A stretch of DNA of 64,000 nt from Nostocales cyanobacterium HT-58-2 (GCA_002163975.1 CP019636.1:1365001-1429000), one strand, 5' to 3'. Shown: positions 18,972 to 28,493, counted from the first letter of the stretch. A program made the numbers and translations. Notes: a model not told the origin generated them from the sequence alone.

Positions 18972-19385
18972 TTGACACTCCTGGGCCTAAAAGCATGAGG
19001 ATTATTGCTTCAACCGTCCTCCCTAGATACTCAAATGCAGGCATTCAAATATCCCCGTTTGGATGCGTCCACACTTCGCAAGGACTGCCCGACCGCGTTT
19101 GAAAAGGTTTATTCTATTTCTTACTTTTACTCCCACATTTGTGAGCCACTGCGGGGGTGAAGCAGCGCTCTTTGGAGGGTATCCCTCCGCAGGCGACTGC
19201 TGAAAGGGTTCCCCGGCATAAAGCAAGTGGCGGTACAAGATCTTGGATTTTTGCTACCTTTCTTTCCGGATCAGGAGCTGTCCGCGTTTACCTACTTCGC
19301 CTTTTTTATGTGCGCATTACCACTGTGTTCTATTGTTGCATAAAGTCGCCCTAGAAGGGCGAGGCTTTAGACCCAAAATTTTCGG
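18972..19385 (-). mobile_element. IS200/IS605 (TnpB-type) remnant lacking tnpB
   Basis: On the minus strand the left end has the hairpin TCGCCCT TCT AGGGCGA (19348-19364). The right end carries AACGCGGTCGGGCAGTCC (around 19085), GAATGCCTGCATTTGAGTA and, at 18972-18981, GGAGTGTCAA, the usual terminus of cyanobacterial tnpB elements. From memory, this 3' block corresponds to the guide-RNA (omega/reRNA) scaffold at tnpB 3' ends. Only about 400 bp remain, far too short for TnpB. It interrupts the 3' end of the adjacent STAND pseudogene. Confidence 0.55.
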
Positions 19386-20204
19386 TAAAGGGATTTTTGC
19401 CAGCGCGTAAAGCTTTTACCCAACCTTGCTGTTGTGATTTTATTTCCTTATCGTCAGTCTGGGCAATGTGTGCCTCAAAATCCTCAATTGCTCCTTGAAT
19501 GTTACCAGTCAACGCCTTAGCCAAGCCACGACTATCGCGAATATTGCCATCATTAGGAGCAAGTTGCACCGCTTTTTCACAAGCAAACATAACATCAGCA
19601 GCATATCCTCTTAAGCTACCTTGCCAGCAAAGTGAATTTAAAGAATTAGCGTCAATTTCCACTTTTGGATCTAGCTGTTGGGCTTTTGTGTAAGCTGCGA
19701 TCGCTTCTTTTATCTTGCCTTCTTCTGCAAGAGTCTCTCCTTGTATGCGCCCCTACCACCTGCAACTCAATGGGGCGCACTTCACCCAGTTCACGCGCCA
19801 AATCCTGCACCAGTTCCTCAATCAAAGCAGGTTCTAAGTGAAAATGAGAACGCTCAGTTAAGCGCTCAATGATACATTTGGCATCAGTTGGTGAAAAATT
19901 CCCCAACTTGTAAAGGACATGATTGCTGAGAATATCATTGCTAATGATCTTCATACTGGGCAAGTCATTGCACTCCAGCAAATAGTGCAAATAATCCACC
20001 CGCAACGACAAAATCACCTTCACCGACAGAATGTTGAGACACTCCCCCACAAATTCAAAAAATTGCCGTCTTTGTACGGGTTCAGTATCAACAAAGAAAA
20101 ATTCTTCAAATTGGTCAAAAATCAGTACTGGGCGGAGATTCTGTGCCTCACACTGTCGTAATTGTTCTAAAAGGGCAGTTAGAGAGTGAGGAGTTTTCAC
20201 TTCT

Positions 20205-20485
20205 GAGACTCGTGATTGAGTGTTTGATACTCGTGATTGAGTGTTTGATACTCGTGATTGAGTGTTTGATAATCGTGATTGAGTGTTTGATACTCGTGAT
20301 TGAGTATTTGATACTCGCGCTTGAGTGTTTAATACTCGCGCGTCAGCATCTAAGACTCTCAGTTGAGTGTTTACTACTGGTGGTTGAGTATCCAAGACTC
20401 GTGGTTGAGTATTTGACACTGGCGCTTGAGTATCCGAGACTCGCCCTTGAGTATCTGAAACTCGCTGTTGAGTATCTAAAGATAA
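20205..20485 (-). repeat. 21-bp minisatellite encoding a heptapeptide repeat
   Basis: About 13 tandem 21-bp units, the plus-strand unit being close to ACTCGTGATTGAGTGTTTGA plus T. On the minus strand they encode seven-residue repeats (RVSNTQS and variants such as RVLDTQP) within the STAND pseudogene, between Walker A and Walker B. Units near 20210-20330 are almost identical, while those at 20340-20480 have diverged, suggesting expansion from one end. Confidence 0.9.
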
Positions 20486-21091
20486 AGTTTGAACTTCTGA
20501 GTCTCCGCCTCCACTCCGCCCACTCTTCATCTGCCGTGTTAACTCTTCCACCCAATTGGTGTAAACTCGCACTACGACAACGAAACTATCTTGAACACCA
20601 ATTGCTTTCTTTTTCAAAGTCGGCACAAGTCCCGCATTGACTAACGAACTTTTGCCAACTCCTGACAGTCCATAAATGACTATTAACTTATGATCAGAAC
20701 GACCTATGCGTTCAATCAAACGTTCTACATCCAGCAAACGACCAGATGCGCTAATTTCCGGGGAAACACTTTCCTGACTTTCTCTTATTAAAGGTGTAAT
20801 GCTTTGCGCTTCTACTTGTCTTGTTGCTTGTAAACGACCTGCACCAATAAATGCCCGTAAACCAAATTGCTGCTCAATTGAAAGTCTTTCTTGCTTGACT
20901 TGAAAAGCTTCTAAATATAGCTTTTGTTTTAAAGATAAGCTTCATAAATGACTTAAAATATTGAGATAAAGTTGCGGCTTATGGTCAGCGACACCTATCT
21001 TTCTTGCTGCTTCCAAATGACTTCTAGCTTCTTGTTCTTCGTCTAAATTTTGTTCAGCTTGCGCCAGAAGAAATAAAAATTTCTGGCGATT

Positions 21092-21195
21092 AGAAATCGC
21101 GGCTACACAAACGAAGTCCGCCTGCGCGGACTCATTAGCCTGCGGAGGTAGGCTTTGTTTGTATAGCTCCAGACTTCTAGTCTGAGAGCTATTCT
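21092..21195. repeat. Palindromic cyanobacterial repeat inserted in frame
   Basis: Contains GGCTACACAAACGAAGTCCG, a CCGCCTGCGCGG palindrome and GCCTGCGGAGGTAGGC, matching a repeat type I recall from Nostoc-like genomes. Within the STAND pseudogene it is translated as LPPQANESAQADFVCVAAIS without breaking the frame. Boundaries are approximate. Confidence 0.6.
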
Positions 21196-21574
21196 CTGTA
21201 GCTAAAACTTCTAATGCTTTTTCAGCCAACTTTTTCGCATCCCGCCATTTTTGATTTGCCAGAGCAACTTCAGCCAAAAAACCATAATCTTGATATATTT
21301 TCAGTGAATTTCCTTCAGCCTCATGAATTGACAAAGATTGTTCAGCTAAAGTCTTCAACTGCTCCCAATCTTGTAAATCCCTCAAAATAACGCCCAACTT
21401 ATCAAGCAAATGAGCAACTAAATCTGGACGTTGGGCAGTCTCAAACACTTGCAGAGATTGCTGAAGATAATTTCTCGTTTGTTGCCAATCAGTCTCTGAT
21501 ATCCTAGAGGGTGGAGCTACAGTAACTAAGCCCGCCTGTGTAGACTTATCTATCGTCTCACTTCTGTGCTGATA

Positions 21575-21672
21575 TCGAGTTGCGTTCATAGGTGTCACCT
21601 CACCCCTGCCCCTCTCCTTGCTAAGGAGAGGGGTGCCCGGAGGGCGGGGTGAGGTTTTTGAATGCAACTTAG
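21575..21672 (-). mobile_element. MITE family B, copy 1 (98 bp, TA-flanked)
   Basis: Ends resemble CTAAGTTGCATTCA in inverted orientation and are flanked by TA (21573-21574 and 21673-21674), the target duplication of IS630/mariner-type elements. The interior is a GC-rich hairpin (CCTCACCCCTGCCCCTCTCC and complement) with a short interruption. It is homologous to 63131-63218 in the opposite orientation and lies in frame in the STAND pseudogene. Confidence 0.75.
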
Positions 21673-22568
21673 TATGAAGACCATTTGTTTCATTTTGTCG
21701 AGCTTTTTCGTAATAACATAAAGTGATATTACTCAGGACTTTTCCTTGCTATACAAAATTATTAAGCTGCTGCCAGAAAGTCAAACTTTCTTGATAATAT
21801 TCCAGAGCATTATCTAAGCGGTTATCGATATATTCTGTTAATCCCAACAAATATTGAATTCTCGCTTTTGCTTCTGCTTCTAGAACTTGTCCAGCATTTT
21901 GCAAATCTTGCCAAGCTAATTTAATCTCCCAACATCTTTCTAAAGTCAAGTTGAAACGACCAGTCAATAATTGCTCTGCTGTTTCTTGCAAAAACTCAAT
22001 TAACTCATTAGGAGGAATTGCAAAATGTTTCGTTGTCGTCCAACTCTCCAAATCAGGAGCAAACTGCATTAACTTCTTGTGAACTTCATCATCAATCCAC
22101 AACACCACAGGAAAAGGAAAATTCTTGCGAAACTCCTCCCGCACCTGATTTGCAGTAATCAGCATCTGGTCAAGATTCCGCACTGATTCTAAGCCCAAAA
22201 TCATCAAGGCTTGCACATCATCCCGAAATTCTTCCCGAATCGCGGTATAAAGAGTCCTTTCAGATTCCTTAAGCACCAACACCCGAATTTTCACTTGACA
22301 AATTTCGCGTAACCGTTGTGTGAGACGCGATCCCGAACTGGCATAATTGCACCGTGCCAAAATCAGCTTAAACTGTCCAACAGAAGCCTCAATCGCCCAA
22401 GCCAACTGCTGCTGCAATGAGCGCTCATTCCTGACACTAATCTCTTCCAATTTGTCATCAACCATTAGTCCTTCCCCTGCTTCCCCGACTTCCCCTGCTT
22501 GTTCTCCCCAGAACCCCAACTATGGCACAATAAAAACGGTAATAAAAAAATATAGATAAGGTAATTTC

Positions 22569-23690
22569 GTGAGTCCAACTGATCAAGCCACCGCAAGTGC
22601 GCGTCGCGTGGTATTTCCCTTTACAGCAATTGTGGGCCAAGAAGAAATGAAACTGGCGCTGCTGTTGAACGTGATTGACCCGAAAATTGGCGGTGTGATG
22701 ATTATGGGCGATCGCGGTACCGGCAAAACGACAACTATCCGGGCGCTGGCTGACTTGTTACCAGAAATCCCCGTTGTTGCCAATGACGCTTTCAACAGCC
22801 ACCCCAGTGACACTGACTTGATGAGCGATGAAGTCCGCCAACAGCTGGAGCAAGAAGCGGATATTCCCGTTGTTTACAAAAAAGTCCAAATGGTAGACTT
22901 ACCATTGGGAGCCACAGAAGACCGGGTTTGCGGCACAATTGATATCGAAAAAGCTTTATCAGAAGGTGTCAAAGCGTTTGAACCAGGACTCTTGGCAAAA
23001 GCTAACCGGGGTATCCTCTATGTGGATGAAGTGAACTTGCTAGATGACCATTTGGTAGACGTACTTCTCGACTCCGCAGCCAGTGGTTGGAACACTGTAG
23101 AACGGGAAGGCATATCCATCCGTCACCCAGCACGTTTTGTGCTTGTTGGTTCTGGGAACCCTGAAGAAGGTGAACTGCGTCCCCAACTGTTAGATCGATT
23201 TGGGATGCATGCAGAAATCCACACAGTCAGGGAACCAGCCTTACGCGTGCAAATCGTTGAGCAACGGTCGGAATTCGACCAAAATCCACCAGTATTTCTG
23301 GAAAAGTACAAATCTCAGCAAGACGAACTGCAACAGAAAATCATCAATGCCCAAAAGCTGTTGCCATCCGTAACAATAGATTACGATTTGCGGGTGAAAA
23401 TCTCTGAAGTGTGTTCTGAACTCGATGTAGATGGTTTGCGGGGAGACATTGTCACGAATCGTGCAGCCAAAGCGATCGCTGCATTTGAAGGACGTACCGA
23501 AGTTACAGTTGAAGATATTCGCCGTGTGATTACTCTATCTCTGCGTCACAGACTCCGGAAAGATCCATTAGAATCGATTGATTCTGGCTACAAAGTAGAA
23601 AAAGCCTTTAGCCGTGTCTTTGGGGTAGAACTACCAGAAGATACGACACAAAAAAACGGTACAGGACAGAAGTTAGGAGTGAGTCGATAG
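22569..23690 (+). CDS. chlI: Magnesium chelatase ATPase subunit I
   Basis: 373 residues. ChlI is the AAA+ subunit that, with ChlD and ChlH, inserts Mg2+ into protoporphyrin IX, the first committed step of chlorophyll synthesis. Visible: [19 protein letters not shown], Walker [11 protein letters not shown] (about 49-58), Walker [18 protein letters not shown] (about 147-163), sensor 1 [23 protein letters not shown] and a sensor-2 Arg region. The start is a GTG (protein MSPTDQA) with AAGG about 8 nt upstream. Full length and apparently intact. It is divergent from the STAND pseudogene, with only 49 bp between them. Confidence 0.97.
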   Translation: MSPTDQATASARRVVFPFTAIVGQEEMKLALLLNVIDPKIGGVMIMGDRGTGKTTTIRALADLLPEIPVVANDAFNSHPSDTDLMSDEVRQQLEQEADIPVVYKKVQMVDLPLGATEDRVCGTIDIEKALSEGVKAFEPGLLAKANRGILYVDEVNLLDDHLVDVLLDSAASGWNTVEREGISIRHPARFVLVGSGNPEEGELRPQLLDRFGMHAEIHTVREPALRVQIVEQRSEFDQNPPVFLEKYKSQQDELQQKIINAQKLLPSVTIDYDLRVKISEVCSELDVDGLRGDIVTNRAAKAIAAFEGRTEVTVEDIRRVITLSLRHRLRKDPLESIDSGYKVEKAFSRVFGVELPEDTTQKNGTGQKLGVSR

Positions 23691-23884
23691 TCCATAGCCT
23701 GTAGTCAAAGTACTCACTCTTGAACGCCAGTCGCCACTCGCTTCTCAAACATTCAAAATTATCAATTCAAAATTCAAAATTAAAGGTTTTTGAACTTTGA
23801 ATTCCCCTGTTCGTGCAGCGTCTCCGCTAGTGAGAAGGAGGTTGGGCTGGCTGGCTCTTCTTGACTCTTGACTCTTGACAAATT
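23691..23884. repeat. Spacer with heptamer-type short tandem repeats
   Basis: Between chlI and a small membrane gene. Holds TTCAAAATT-type units (about 23750-23780) and TTGACTC units (23858-23880), the degenerate heptamers common in heterocystous cyanobacteria. No ORF. Confidence 0.6.
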
Positions 23885-24181
23885 ATGAGATTTTGGCGCT
23901 TTTGGTTCGACACTTTTGTATTATCCAGCCAATACAATCCGCCTCGGTTTGTAGAGATGCTGATGGTACTGCTAGCAATTGCAATGCTAATTGTTTGGAA
24001 TTTTACACTGGCCATCCCCTACATGATACTGGGTTGGAGCTTTGTGGTTGGGGCATCTATTTCTATCTTGGTAAGAGAAGCCATTGCTCCTTCAGTTGAT
24101 ATGCGTGTTAATCAATTAGCTGCATTGTTCTTTCTCAGTATCAGTCTTTATGGCTTTGTTTATGTGTTTCAAACTCTTTAA
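23885..24181 (+). CDS. Small membrane protein of unknown function
   Basis: 98 residues with three hydrophobic segments (about 22-40, 43-63 and 77-97), connected by short loops (REAIAPSVDMRVNQ). The N-terminus is aromatic and basic (MRFWRFWFDTF). No catalytic motif. No clear ribosome site, but the ORF is intact and lies between chlI and the rplU-rpmA operon. I do not recognise the family; it is likely an inner- or thylakoid-membrane protein. Confidence 0.65.
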   Translation: MRFWRFWFDTFVLSSQYNPPRFVEMLMVLLAIAMLIVWNFTLAIPYMILGWSFVVGASISILVREAIAPSVDMRVNQLAALFFLSISLYGFVYVFQTL

Positions 24182-24365
24182 AAGGGAACAGGGAATCCCT
24201 AAACTTAAAAGCTCCTTATTTTGACAGAAGCAAAATTGCTGAGGTAAGATTATAGATTGTGTGTCTAACTCCTGCTCGGATCAGGTAAAGACAATGCAAA
24301 AGCTGGAAAGCTTTCTTAAGAGCACACAGTCCAGCTACCTGTACGGCAACCTCAAGGACAATTCC

Positions 24366-24767
24366 ATGACCTACGCAATTATTGAAACTGGCGGCAAACA
24401 ACTACGAGTTGAGCCAGGTCGCTTTTATGACATTGAACTGCTTTCTGCCCAACAGGACGAGAAAGTTACCATAGAAGCAGTATTGTTAGTGCAGCACAAC
24501 GGCGAAGTCACCATAGGACAACCGCTTGTGGCAGGGGCAAAAGTAGAAGGTACGGTGTTGCGGCATTTGAGAGGTCGCAAAGTCCTGGTTTATAAGATGA
24601 AACCGAAAAAGAAAACCCGCAAAAAGCGGGGTCATCGCCAGGAAATCACTAGATTATTGATCAACTCGATCAGTCTCAATGATTCAGTGCTTGCTTCTGA
24701 AGAAACTGCAACTGCTGCAACACCTGTTGCTGAAAACCCACCTGCTGAAGAAGCTGTTACAGAATAA
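24366..24767 (+). CDS. rplU: 50S ribosomal protein L21
   Basis: Start set at 24366, where AAGGA lies 7 nt before ATG and the family opening MTYAIIETGGKQLRVEPG begins; the frame upstream to 24261 is probably untranslated leader. The product is 133 residues: the L21 fold (1-100, with VLRHLRGRKVLVYKMKPKKKTRKKRGHRQ) plus an Ala/Glu-rich tail typical of cyanobacterial L21. It binds 23S rRNA. rpmA follows 36 bp later as an operon. The leader (about 24260-24365) contains AAAGCTGGAAAGCTTTC and could fold, but no known leader motif was recognised. Confidence 0.95.
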   Translation: MTYAIIETGGKQLRVEPGRFYDIELLSAQQDEKVTIEAVLLVQHNGEVTIGQPLVAGAKVEGTVLRHLRGRKVLVYKMKPKKKTRKKRGHRQEITRLLINSISLNDSVLASEETATAATPVAENPPAEEAVTE

Positions 24768-24803
24768 TAGATAAAAGCTAAAGTACAGATATAAGAGGAA
24801 ATT

Positions 24804-25085
24804 ATGGCTCATAAGAAGGGAACAGGTAGTACACGTAACGGTCGTGACTCTAATGCCCAACGATTGGGTGTCAAGCGCTACGGTAGTGAAGTTGTGCGGG
24901 CGGGAAATATTTTAGTGCGTCAGCGCGGCACGAAATTTCACCCTGGTAACAACGTTGGTATTGGCAAAGATGATACTCTGTTTGCCTTAATTGATGGTGT
25001 CGTCACCTTTGAACGTAAGGGCAAAAATCGTAAGAAAGTTAGCGTTTACGCAGTAACTGCAGCAGCTGAGACAGTCGCCAGTTAA
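24804..25085 (+). CDS. rpmA: 50S ribosomal protein L27
   Basis: 93 residues beginning [20 protein letters not shown], the standard bacterial L27 N-terminus that reaches the peptidyl-transferase centre. The rest ([20 protein letters not shown] and [14 protein letters not shown]) is typical. AGAGGAA lies about 6 nt before ATG. Co-transcribed with rplU. Confidence 0.97.
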   Translation: MAHKKGTGSTRNGRDSNAQRLGVKRYGSEVVRAGNILVRQRGTKFHPGNNVGIGKDDTLFALIDGVVTFERKGKNRKKVSVYAVTAAAETVAS

Positions 25086-25106
25086 TCATAAAGTGAGCCA
25101 CTCACT

Positions 25107-25237
25107 AGACCTCTTGCATGAATGCTATAAAAGATTTGTAGGATGTGTTAGGACGAAGTCCGTAACGCATCTTCTGAGATTTGTTGCGCTGCTTTACTCT
25201 CTAATTCCCCTACACAAAATATTCGTGCAAGAGTTCT
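25107..25237 (-). mobile_element. MITE family A, copy 2 (131 bp)
   Basis: Inverted relative to copy 1 and identical in length, with about four mismatches. ACT flanks both ends (25104-25106 and 25238-25240). Terminal repeats are AGACCTCTTGCATGAAT and, read inward from the right, AGAACTCTTGCACGAAT. It lies 21 bp after the rpmA stop, so it may be transcribed with the operon. Confidence 0.88.
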
Positions 25238-25249
25238 ACTGACTTCAAA

Positions 25250-25500
25250 ATTCAAAATTATCTTAGAAAGTTTGCAGGGCGCGGAAAAACGCCACCTGCT
25301 ACCTTACAGGAAGTCGCTACGCGTCTACAAGTCGGCAGAGCCGACGCCCAGTTCCCGTGAGAGCGACAAAGCGCTCATTCGCGCTGGATTCACCGCAAGC
25401 GACTGGCTAAACTTTCCGCAAAATTCAAAGTTCAACAAATATTTTGAATTTTGATTTGAACTTTGATTTGAACTTTGAATCGATAATTTTGAATTCCTCC
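25250..25500. repeat. Mosaic of short dispersed repeats
   Basis: Contains a GC-rich cyanobacterial repeat (CTTACAGGAAGTCGCTACGC to CACCGCAAGCGACTGGC, about 25300-25405) and then TTTGAACTTTGAT-type tandem units (25430-25490). The 60-residue frame at 25272 is this repeat, not a gene. Confidence 0.6.
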
Positions 25501-25572
25501 GCAGGAAGTGAGTGGCGATTGCCCCGAACAGACCTTATGTCAAAAGTCCATATTTGCCATGGACTTTTGACT

Positions 25573-25998
25573 TTAGAAAAACTGTTGGATAAGCACAGCC
25601 AACGCGAATCCTGTGACAGAGAAAACAGACAAAACCCAAAAAGCTTGCCTTTCACTAAAGCCAGCTGCTTGAAAGTCTATCCTTGCCAATATAGTGGCAG
25701 CAACGATGAGTAAGATATCAAGGAAGACTCGGAACCAAGCTAACATCAAAAAGAACAAGAAGGCGGCTAAAAGGGAAATACTAAAAGACCTAAACTTTGA
25801 TTTGAATAAGACAAAAGAATAGTCTGCAAGCCTCCTCCAGGAAGTAGTTAAGCCTCCAATTAGAAATACAATAGCAATCACCGTGAGCAGCCGTACAGAC
25901 CAAGGAGTATGCGCTTGAGATGTTACCCAACCGAAGGTCATGTAAGTAAGCAGCAGTAATGCTAAGGAAACGAAGGGAAGTCTTTTCAAAATTGACAT
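25573..25998 (-). CDS. Polytopic membrane protein of unknown function
   Basis: 141 residues with four to five hydrophobic helices (about 7-26, 34-52, 70-105 as one or two helices, and 120-141). The loop after the second helix is basic (SWRRLADYSFVLFKSKFRS). No known motif. Conserved-looking hypothetical of cyanobacterial style, transcribed divergently from cruF with 330 bp between. Function cannot be assigned. Confidence 0.65.
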   Translation of the reverse strand: MSILKRLPFVSLALLLLTYMTFGWVTSQAHTPWSVRLLTVIAIVFLIGGLTTSWRRLADYSFVLFKSKFRSFSISLLAAFLFFLMLAWFRVFLDILLIVAATILARIDFQAAGFSERQAFWVLSVFSVTGFALAVLIQQFF

Positions 25999-26328
25999 GG
26001 GTTATTCCCACTATAAAGACAGACCACGATTGCCACAACTATCTAAAGCATAAACGTACTGCTCTGTAGGGAAGGACGAATTGCTTCCCTGTAATATAAC
26101 CCGTCAAAACAAGCCAGATTTAGTTGATAGATCTTGGCTTTAATGGCTTAGACTATAACTTTATCATCATATTTTTTTTTACTTTAATCAAGAGGCTGTT
26201 ATGCTCTCCCAATGAAAGCAAAGTAAGTTTGCAAAGAATTCTCGTAGAAATTGTTAAATATTTTCATAAACATTTGTAAACTGTTAGCAGCTAAGTAGCC
26301 GCGTGTCATGTCTTGTTAAGGAACTATC
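25999..26328. promoter_or_regulatory. Divergent promoter region upstream of cruF
   Basis: 330 bp between two divergent genes, with T-rich stretches near 26165-26180. It must carry promoters in both directions, but no specific box is convincing. Confidence 0.35.
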
Positions 26329-27237
26329 ATGAGACAACTTGTTATACCTGAGCGTGTATGCCTGACTGGTCATATATTGGCAAAGGCTTTTGGACTGGTG
26401 GGCATTCTATTGGTCATACCTAATGCCGAAATAATTTTAAACTCTGGAGAAGTTGGACAAACAGCCATGCAGCTGAGTTTGGCTGATGGCGGTGTGGTAG
26501 ATATTATTTTGGGGACAATAGCTGTCTCGATTTATGCATACCGGATACTGGGATGGCGCACTTGGCTAGGGTTCATGCTGCCAGCTATGTCAATCTCAGT
26601 GGGCAGCGAACTACTGGGAACTAGCACTGGATTTCCCTTTGGGGACTACAGTTATTTGAGTGGCTTGGGATATAAGATTGCAGGGCTTGTGCCATTTACA
26701 ATTCCCTTATCCTGGTTTTACGTGGGCTTGTCTTCTTACCTGATTGCTCGTGCTGGTCTGAGGGTAGCTCAAAATCCCAGTTTACTACGCCAAGTAGGTG
26801 CCGTAGTCTTGGGCGCTTTGCTTTTCACCTGCTGGGACTTTGCATTGGAACCAGCTATGAGTCAAACATCTTTCCCCTTTTGGTATTGGGAAAATCCAGG
26901 AGAGTTCTTTGGAACACCCTACCAGAATTATGCAGGTTGGTTTGGCACGAGCGCTCTCTTCATGACTGTAGCAGCCTTGCTATGGAGAAACACGCCCATT
27001 AAATTAGAGCGATCGCAACTCTGGGTGCCCTTAATCGTTTATTTAAGCAATTTTTTCTTCGCTGCTGGACTGAGCTTAGCTGCTGGATTTGCTATCCCAG
27101 TTTCTTTGGGCTTTGCAATTGGCGTAGTTCCTGCTGTTGCACTCTGGTGGAGAGCAAAAGCCGCATCTGCTCAAGTTGCTGTTCCACCGACAACCACTGA
27201 AGTTTCTGTAGCAAGTGTCAAAGTTGCTGTTGAGTAG
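26329..27237 (+). CDS. cruF: Carotenoid 1',2'-hydratase CruF (DUF422)
   Basis: 302 residues, polytopic membrane protein with about seven hydrophobic helices. The DUF422 signature region is visible: GSELLGTSTGFPFGDYSY, GYKIAGLVPFTIPLSWF and FTCWDFALEPAMSQ. CruF hydrates the psi end of gamma-carotene derivatives to give the 1'-hydroxyl found in myxol. AAGGAAC lies close to the ATG. The next gene, cruG, overlaps its 3' end by 23 bp, matching the cruF-cruG linkage known in cyanobacteria. Confidence 0.88.
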   Translation: MRQLVIPERVCLTGHILAKAFGLVGILLVIPNAEIILNSGEVGQTAMQLSLADGGVVDIILGTIAVSIYAYRILGWRTWLGFMLPAMSISVGSELLGTSTGFPFGDYSYLSGLGYKIAGLVPFTIPLSWFYVGLSSYLIARAGLRVAQNPSLLRQVGAVVLGALLFTCWDFALEPAMSQTSFPFWYWENPGEFFGTPYQNYAGWFGTSALFMTVAALLWRNTPIKLERSQLWVPLIVYLSNFFFAAGLSLAAGFAIPVSLGFAIGVVPAVALWWRAKAASAQVAVPPTTTEVSVASVKVAVE

Positions 27238-28474
27238 AGCTTTGATTTCTATCGCCGGGTATTTTGCTGTGCTAGACACGTGGACGATAGCAAGTGCTAT
27301 CTCACTCTTATTACTGCTCATCCAACTACCAGCAACAGCAATTTTGCTGTCGCGCCTCCTCAAAGGACCTAACCGTCGTCCTCCCATTACACCCCAAAAT
27401 CCTACACCAGAACTTTTAGGCAATGTCAGTGTTGTTATTCCCACCTTGAATGAGGCTCTTCGTATTGCTCCCCTGCTTGATGGGATAAGTCAGCAAAGCT
27501 ACGAAGTTCGGGAAATTATTGTTGTCGATAGCAGGTCTGGTGATGGTACACCAGACTTGGTAAAAGCAGCACAGCAGAAAGACCCTCGCTTTCGCCTGAT
27601 GACAGATGATCCCTTACCCACTGGTTGGGTGGGGCGTCCTTGGGCGTTGCATTACGGCTTTTTGCACACCTCGGAGGCGAGTGAATGGTTTCTAGGTATG
27701 GATGCTGATATACAACCATCACCTGGTTTAGTAGCTGGGTTGGTGAAGACTGCAGAAGCTCAAGGCTATGACTTGGTTTCCCTTTCACCCCAGTTCATTC
27801 TCAAGTATCCAGGAGAGTGCCTGCTACAACCAGCCTTGTTGATGACTCTGCTTTACCGATTTAACCCTGCTGGTGTCAATACCGAGCAGTCAGAACGGGT
27901 GATGGCAAATGGGCAATGCTATCTGTGCCGTCGCTCTGTTCTGGCGGCTGTAGGTGGTTATACGAGTGCGAGTCATTCTTTTTGTGATGATGTGACTTTG
28001 GCACGGAATATAGCCGCCTCTGGGTTTAAGGTCGGCTTTTTAGATGGGGCAAAAGTATTCAAGGTGCGGATGTATGAGGGAGCGAAGGAAACTTGGGAAC
28101 AATGGGGGCGTAGCCTTGATCTTAAAGATGCTTCCTCCCGCGCTCAACTTTGGGGAGATTTATGGCTGCTCTTGGCAGTGCAAGGTTTACCCCTCATTGT
28201 CGTCCTCACTTACCTTTTTTCTTCTCCTACTCCTACACTCTTCAGCTCCCCCACTCCTCTCCTTCTCCTATTGGCACTGAATCTCTTTCTACTGGTGATT
28301 CGCTTTGCAATGCTTTTTGCGATCGCACCTTCATACGACCGTACTCAAGCAAAAGGTGGCTGGTTGTTCTGGCTATCACCTCTAGCTGACCCACTCGCAG
28401 TTGTGCGGATTTTCTTATCTGCATTCCGCATTCCCAAAGAGTGGCGAGGGCGCAAGTACAGTGCTAAATTATGA
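27215..28474 (+). CDS. cruG: Carotenoid 2'-O-glycosyltransferase CruG (GT2)
   Basis: 419 residues. An N-terminal membrane helix (about 12-42) precedes a GT2 domain with VVIPTLNEALRI, IIVVDSRSGDGTPDL, the DXD-like MDADIQPSP and DDVTLARN, and C-terminal membrane helices (about 305-325, 345-368). It transfers a sugar to the 2'-hydroxyl of myxol-type carotenoids. The start is GTG inside cruF, implying translational coupling. The two genes together would make myxoxanthophyll-like glycosides, which sit in and protect cyanobacterial membranes. The sugar identity cannot be read. Confidence 0.85.
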   Translation: MSKLLLSRALISIAGYFAVLDTWTIASAISLLLLLIQLPATAILLSRLLKGPNRRPPITPQNPTPELLGNVSVVIPTLNEALRIAPLLDGISQQSYEVREIIVVDSRSGDGTPDLVKAAQQKDPRFRLMTDDPLPTGWVGRPWALHYGFLHTSEASEWFLGMDADIQPSPGLVAGLVKTAEAQGYDLVSLSPQFILKYPGECLLQPALLMTLLYRFNPAGVNTEQSERVMANGQCYLCRRSVLAAVGGYTSASHSFCDDVTLARNIAASGFKVGFLDGAKVFKVRMYEGAKETWEQWGRSLDLKDASSRAQLWGDLWLLLAVQGLPLIVVLTYLFSSPTPTLFSSPTPLLLLLALNLFLLVIRFAMLFAIAPSYDRTQAKGGWLFWLSPLADPLAVVRIFLSAFRIPKEWRGRKYSAKL

Positions 28475-28493
28475 GCCCTATGGGCACCACGGA

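Larger units (their letters stand above)
19386..22519 (-). pseudogene. Decayed STAND NTPase/TPR gene
   Basis: Reading down from 22519, one frame runs to 19652 with just two stops: TAG at 21749-21751 and TGA at 20942-20944. It encodes an N-terminal domain (ISVRNERSLQQQLAWAIEAS), TPR-like helices (LTEYIDNRLDNALEYYQESL), then an nSTAND NTPase with Walker A YGLSGVGKSSLVNAG and Walker B PVLIFDQFEEFF. The second stop lies where I recall Arg in relatives (CGA to TGA). At about 19744, after IELQVVGA, the frame breaks and a TPR tail follows in another frame (YTKAQQLDPKVEIDANSL to KALRAGKNPFT), suggesting an internal deletion. Two repeats are inserted in frame (21092-21195 and 21575-21672), and an IS605-like remnant truncates the tail. 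STAND NTPases are typically signalling or defence switches. Probably non-functional. Confidence 0.75.

Noticed and set aside
20205..20485. Possible CRISPR array
   Set aside because: Units of 21 bp are head-to-tail with no unique spacers, and they code for a heptapeptide in frame.
20143..20640. 165-codon plus-strand frame with LVIECLI repeats
   Set aside because: It is the antisense reading of the minisatellite in the STAND pseudogene.
20942..21751. Stop-codon recoding (TAG and TGA) in the STAND gene
   Set aside because: Other damage (frame break, IS truncation, repeat insertions) makes a pseudogene the simpler explanation.
24261..24365. 35-codon N-terminal extension of L21
   Set aside because: The family start at 24366 has a well-placed AAGGA, and the extension is not ribosomal-protein-like.
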